The notes under the pieces: generated by a model | Databases searched by the model: none | Told to the model about the DNA's origin: nothing | Seen by the model: the letters and a program-made list of their open reading frames with translations, nothing else | Shown: positions 14,146 to 15,798 of the stretch, in pieces | How the letters are laid out: each line of letters starts with the position of its first letter | How positions within the stretch are numbered: the first letter of the stretch is position 1 | From: JAVBOF01 sp031550915 | GTDB lineage: Bacteria; Bacillota; Clostridia; Christensenellales; MGBC116941 | Direction of reading: 5' to 3' | Length of the DNA stretch: 15,798 nt | Assembly (NCBI GenBank): GCA_031550915.1 | Contig: JAVBOF010000072.1 | Span: 1-15,798 of the forward strand | Program-made: the position numbers and the translations under genes

Positions 14146-15798
14146 TTATAGTTTCTCACAGATGTCGCCGTTCCACTTTTCAACCTGAACAAGGCACGAG
14201 TTTGGCGCCATTCCGCATGAATCCTTTGTTATAAACCTTGATGGTGTCAGTATATTTGCGCATCCTCCGATATCCGCAGAACGGCCAGGCTTGCCAAGCG
14301 GTTTATATACCGCTGAAGATTCATACGCATGCACGACACCCTTGGGTATCCTTTCCGTTACGACCGCTGCGAAAATTACGTCCCCGCGATCATTGTAGGA
14401 GCGGATAAGATCTCCATCCTTTATTCCGCGTTCATTCGCGTCATCGGTATTCAAACGCATTATCCAGTAATAATGCCCGTTTATCAGTATCCTGTGATCC
14501 TTTATATCATTCATATAACTGTCTTTGCCATCCCCCATGGTATGGAACGAGAAACGCGGATGAGGAGATATCAGAGCCAAAGGATATTTATCGAACAGCT
14601 CCTTTGTATGATGCCCTTCCCATGAATGAATGTATTGGTGCATCGGAGGCCTTTCCTTATCATCCGGATTAAACCGCTTTAAGCTGGAGGATACAAATTC
14701 TATCTTGCCCGATGTGGTTTGCAGGCCTTTGCCCTTCTTTTGCTCACCCGGACGAGGACCCCAGTCTGGCGTATCGCGCTCGCGGTCTTCCGCAAACCAG
14801 TTCAAGGCTACGGGCGGCTTGCCTTCTTTATTGTCAGGAACGACAAAATATCCCTTTTCATAGAACTCGTCCCATGTCACATACTTCGGCAGATCAGTTG
14901 CATAAAACATCTGTTTTACCCAATCTATATCATCCTTACCCTCAGAGAAAACATGCTCTACCCCAAAGCGCCTGGTTATTGCCCGGAATATCTCGTAATC
15001 CGATTTGGATTCGCCGAGCGGCTCAATTAGCTTTTTCTGCAGGGTTATTACCCTATGGTTACAGAAGCTGAAATTATCGGGTATGTATCCAGAACAGTTG
15101 CCAAACTCGGATATATCGACGCGCTCAAAATTTGTGCATGCCGGCAAAATCAAATCGCCAAACGGAGTTTCGCCTTCCATCCAGACGGATTGGAACAATA
15201 CGAATTCCAAGCTTTCGGTAGCATACATCTTTGCGTAACGGTTACCTTCACACATTGTACCTATCTGCGATCCGCCGTATTTATACAGCATCTTCACCGG
15301 CGAATACCCCGGCGCGGGATATTCAAACTTGTGGAACTGATGCTCTATTGCGTTTCCGCAGAAACCTCTGCCTCTCCATTCCAGCTTGCCGTCCATTATG
15401 CATTCGGGTATCCTCATTCTGGGGATATGCGCTCCGGAAGATGTTGAGGTGTTGCTGATCATAGGCCTGCTCTTCACGCCGTCAAACATTCTCCATGCCA
15501 GCGCATAACCTGCCGCAGAATTGTCGCAATCTCCCGAAATACCGCCTTCAGCGTATCCGGGAAAGAAGAAGTTATGATCCACAGGCGCGCCCTGCATGGT
15601 GCTCCAGATATTGCTGCCGGGTTTGCCCATTCCCTGCATGGCTGCAAGGGCTATCATGGCGCGCGCCCATTCGTTGCCGGTTGCGCTTCTGCATGCGCCG
15701 CCCCACCCTCCAAGGCCGCCGGCCCCAAGGTAAGTGTTCTTCTTTGCCCAGTCCCTTGCCAGCGCGCGTATTTCGCAGGCCGGCACCGTAGATTCTTC
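14146..15798 (-). CDS. athL: Pyrogallol-phloroglucinol transhydroxylase large (molybdopterin) subunit, C-terminal part
   Basis: 550 C-terminal residues of a DMSO-reductase-family enzyme binding bis-molybdopterin guanine dinucleotide. The frame is open through the window edge at 15798, so about 325 N-terminal residues are missing if the length matches Pelobacter AthL (about 875). Seen here are GNEWARAMIALAAMQGMGKPGSN, typical of the family's central cofactor region, FFFPGYAEGGISGD, GETPFGDLILPACTNFERVDI, and the C-terminal molybdopterin-binding barrel with NDRGDVIFAAVVTERIPKGVVHAYE. The Tyr in FPGYAEGG falls near the position I recall for active-site Tyr404, an estimate only. The enzyme converts pyrogallol to phloroglucinol using 1,2,3,5-tetrahydroxybenzene as co-substrate. 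Pairing with the three-cluster small subunit supports this over other molybdopterin enzymes. A catechol dehydroxylase of the same clade cannot be excluded. Confidence 0.85.
   Translation of the reverse strand, partial: EESTVPACEIRALARDWAKKNTYLGAGGLGGWGGACRSATGNEWARAMIALAAMQGMGKPGSNIWSTMQGAPVDHNFFFPGYAEGGISGDCDNSAAGYALAWRMFDGVKSRPMISNTSTSSGAHIPRMRIPECIMDGKLEWRGRGFCGNAIEHQFHKFEYPAPGYSPVKMLYKYGGSQIGTMCEGNRYAKMYATESLEFVLFQSVWMEGETPFGDLILPACTNFERVDISEFGNCSGYIPDNFSFCNHRVITLQKKLIEPLGESKSDYEIFRAITRRFGVEHVFSEGKDDIDWVKQMFYATDLPKYVTWDEFYEKGYFVVPDNKEGKPPVALNWFAEDRERDTPDWGPRPGEQKKGKGLQTTSGKIEFVSSSLKRFNPDDKERPPMHQYIHSWEGHHTKELFDKYPLALISPHPRFSFHTMGDGKDSYMNDIKDHRILINGHYYWIMRLNTDDANERGIKDGDLIRSYNDRGDVIFAAVVTERIPKGVVHAYESSAVYKPLGKPGRSADIGGCANILTPSRFITKDSCGMAPNSCLVQVEKWNGDICEKL

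Noticed and set aside
14329..15791. Several plus-strand open frames across the transhydroxylase large-subunit gene
   Set aside because: They lie antisense to a well-supported gene, and their arginine-, proline- and cysteine-rich translations are typical of shadow frames.

Overview
The window looks like chromosomal DNA of a strictly anaerobic, low- to mid-GC Firmicute (Clostridia). The signs are strong AGGAGG-type ribosome sites, TTG and GTG starts, sigma-A-like promoters, and enzymes typical of anaerobic redox and aromatic metabolism. No rRNA, tRNA, CRISPR array or insertion sequence was seen. Both ends cut through genes: a hybrid sensor kinase on the left and a molybdenum enzyme large subunit on the right.

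Layout. 1-1749 (+) is the end of a hybrid histidine kinase with one inactive and one intact receiver. 1750-2145 is intergenic; it holds a possible decayed minus-strand gene, a promoter and a leader hairpin. 2146-7981 (+) is a redox cluster. It encodes a NifX/NifB-type metal-cofactor-binding protein, a Desulfovibrio MOP-type molybdenum aldehyde oxidoreductase (two [2Fe-2S] clusters plus Mo domain in one chain), a large GltD-like/ferredoxin/HdrB-like fusion protein, and a small four-cysteine redox protein. The last three match the gene order I recall as DVU1559-DVU1558-DVU1557 of Desulfovibrio vulgaris. 8071-9306 (-) is a uroporphyrinogen-decarboxylase-superfamily protein, probably a corrinoid-type methyltransferase. 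9732-11952 (+) is a two-gene Type II restriction-modification module. 12122-13075 (+) is a secreted six-repeat propeller protein. 13109-13293 holds two back-to-back terminators and a large RNA fold. 13302-15798 (-) encodes the small subunit and the C-terminal part of the large subunit of a pyrogallol-phloroglucinol transhydroxylase-type enzyme.

How it fits together. The transhydroxylase points to anaerobic breakdown of trihydroxybenzenes (gallate, pyrogallol, phloroglucinol). The URO-D-type protein could belong to an O-demethylase acting on methoxylated aromatics that feed that route; this is inference. The MOP-type enzyme would oxidise an aldehyde and pass electrons through its [2Fe-2S] clusters to the Fe-S/flavin/HdrB-like fusion and the small redox protein. 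Its NifX-like neighbour may bind or deliver a metal cofactor. The restriction-modification pair sits between metabolic units, looks more AT-rich than them, and was probably acquired separately.

Most worth a second look: the MOP electron-transfer cassette, whose fusion protein lacks a recognisable NAD(P)-binding domain and has a possible internal start, and the structured 3' UTR of the transhydroxylase operon, where G-U wobble pairs show which strand is folded.
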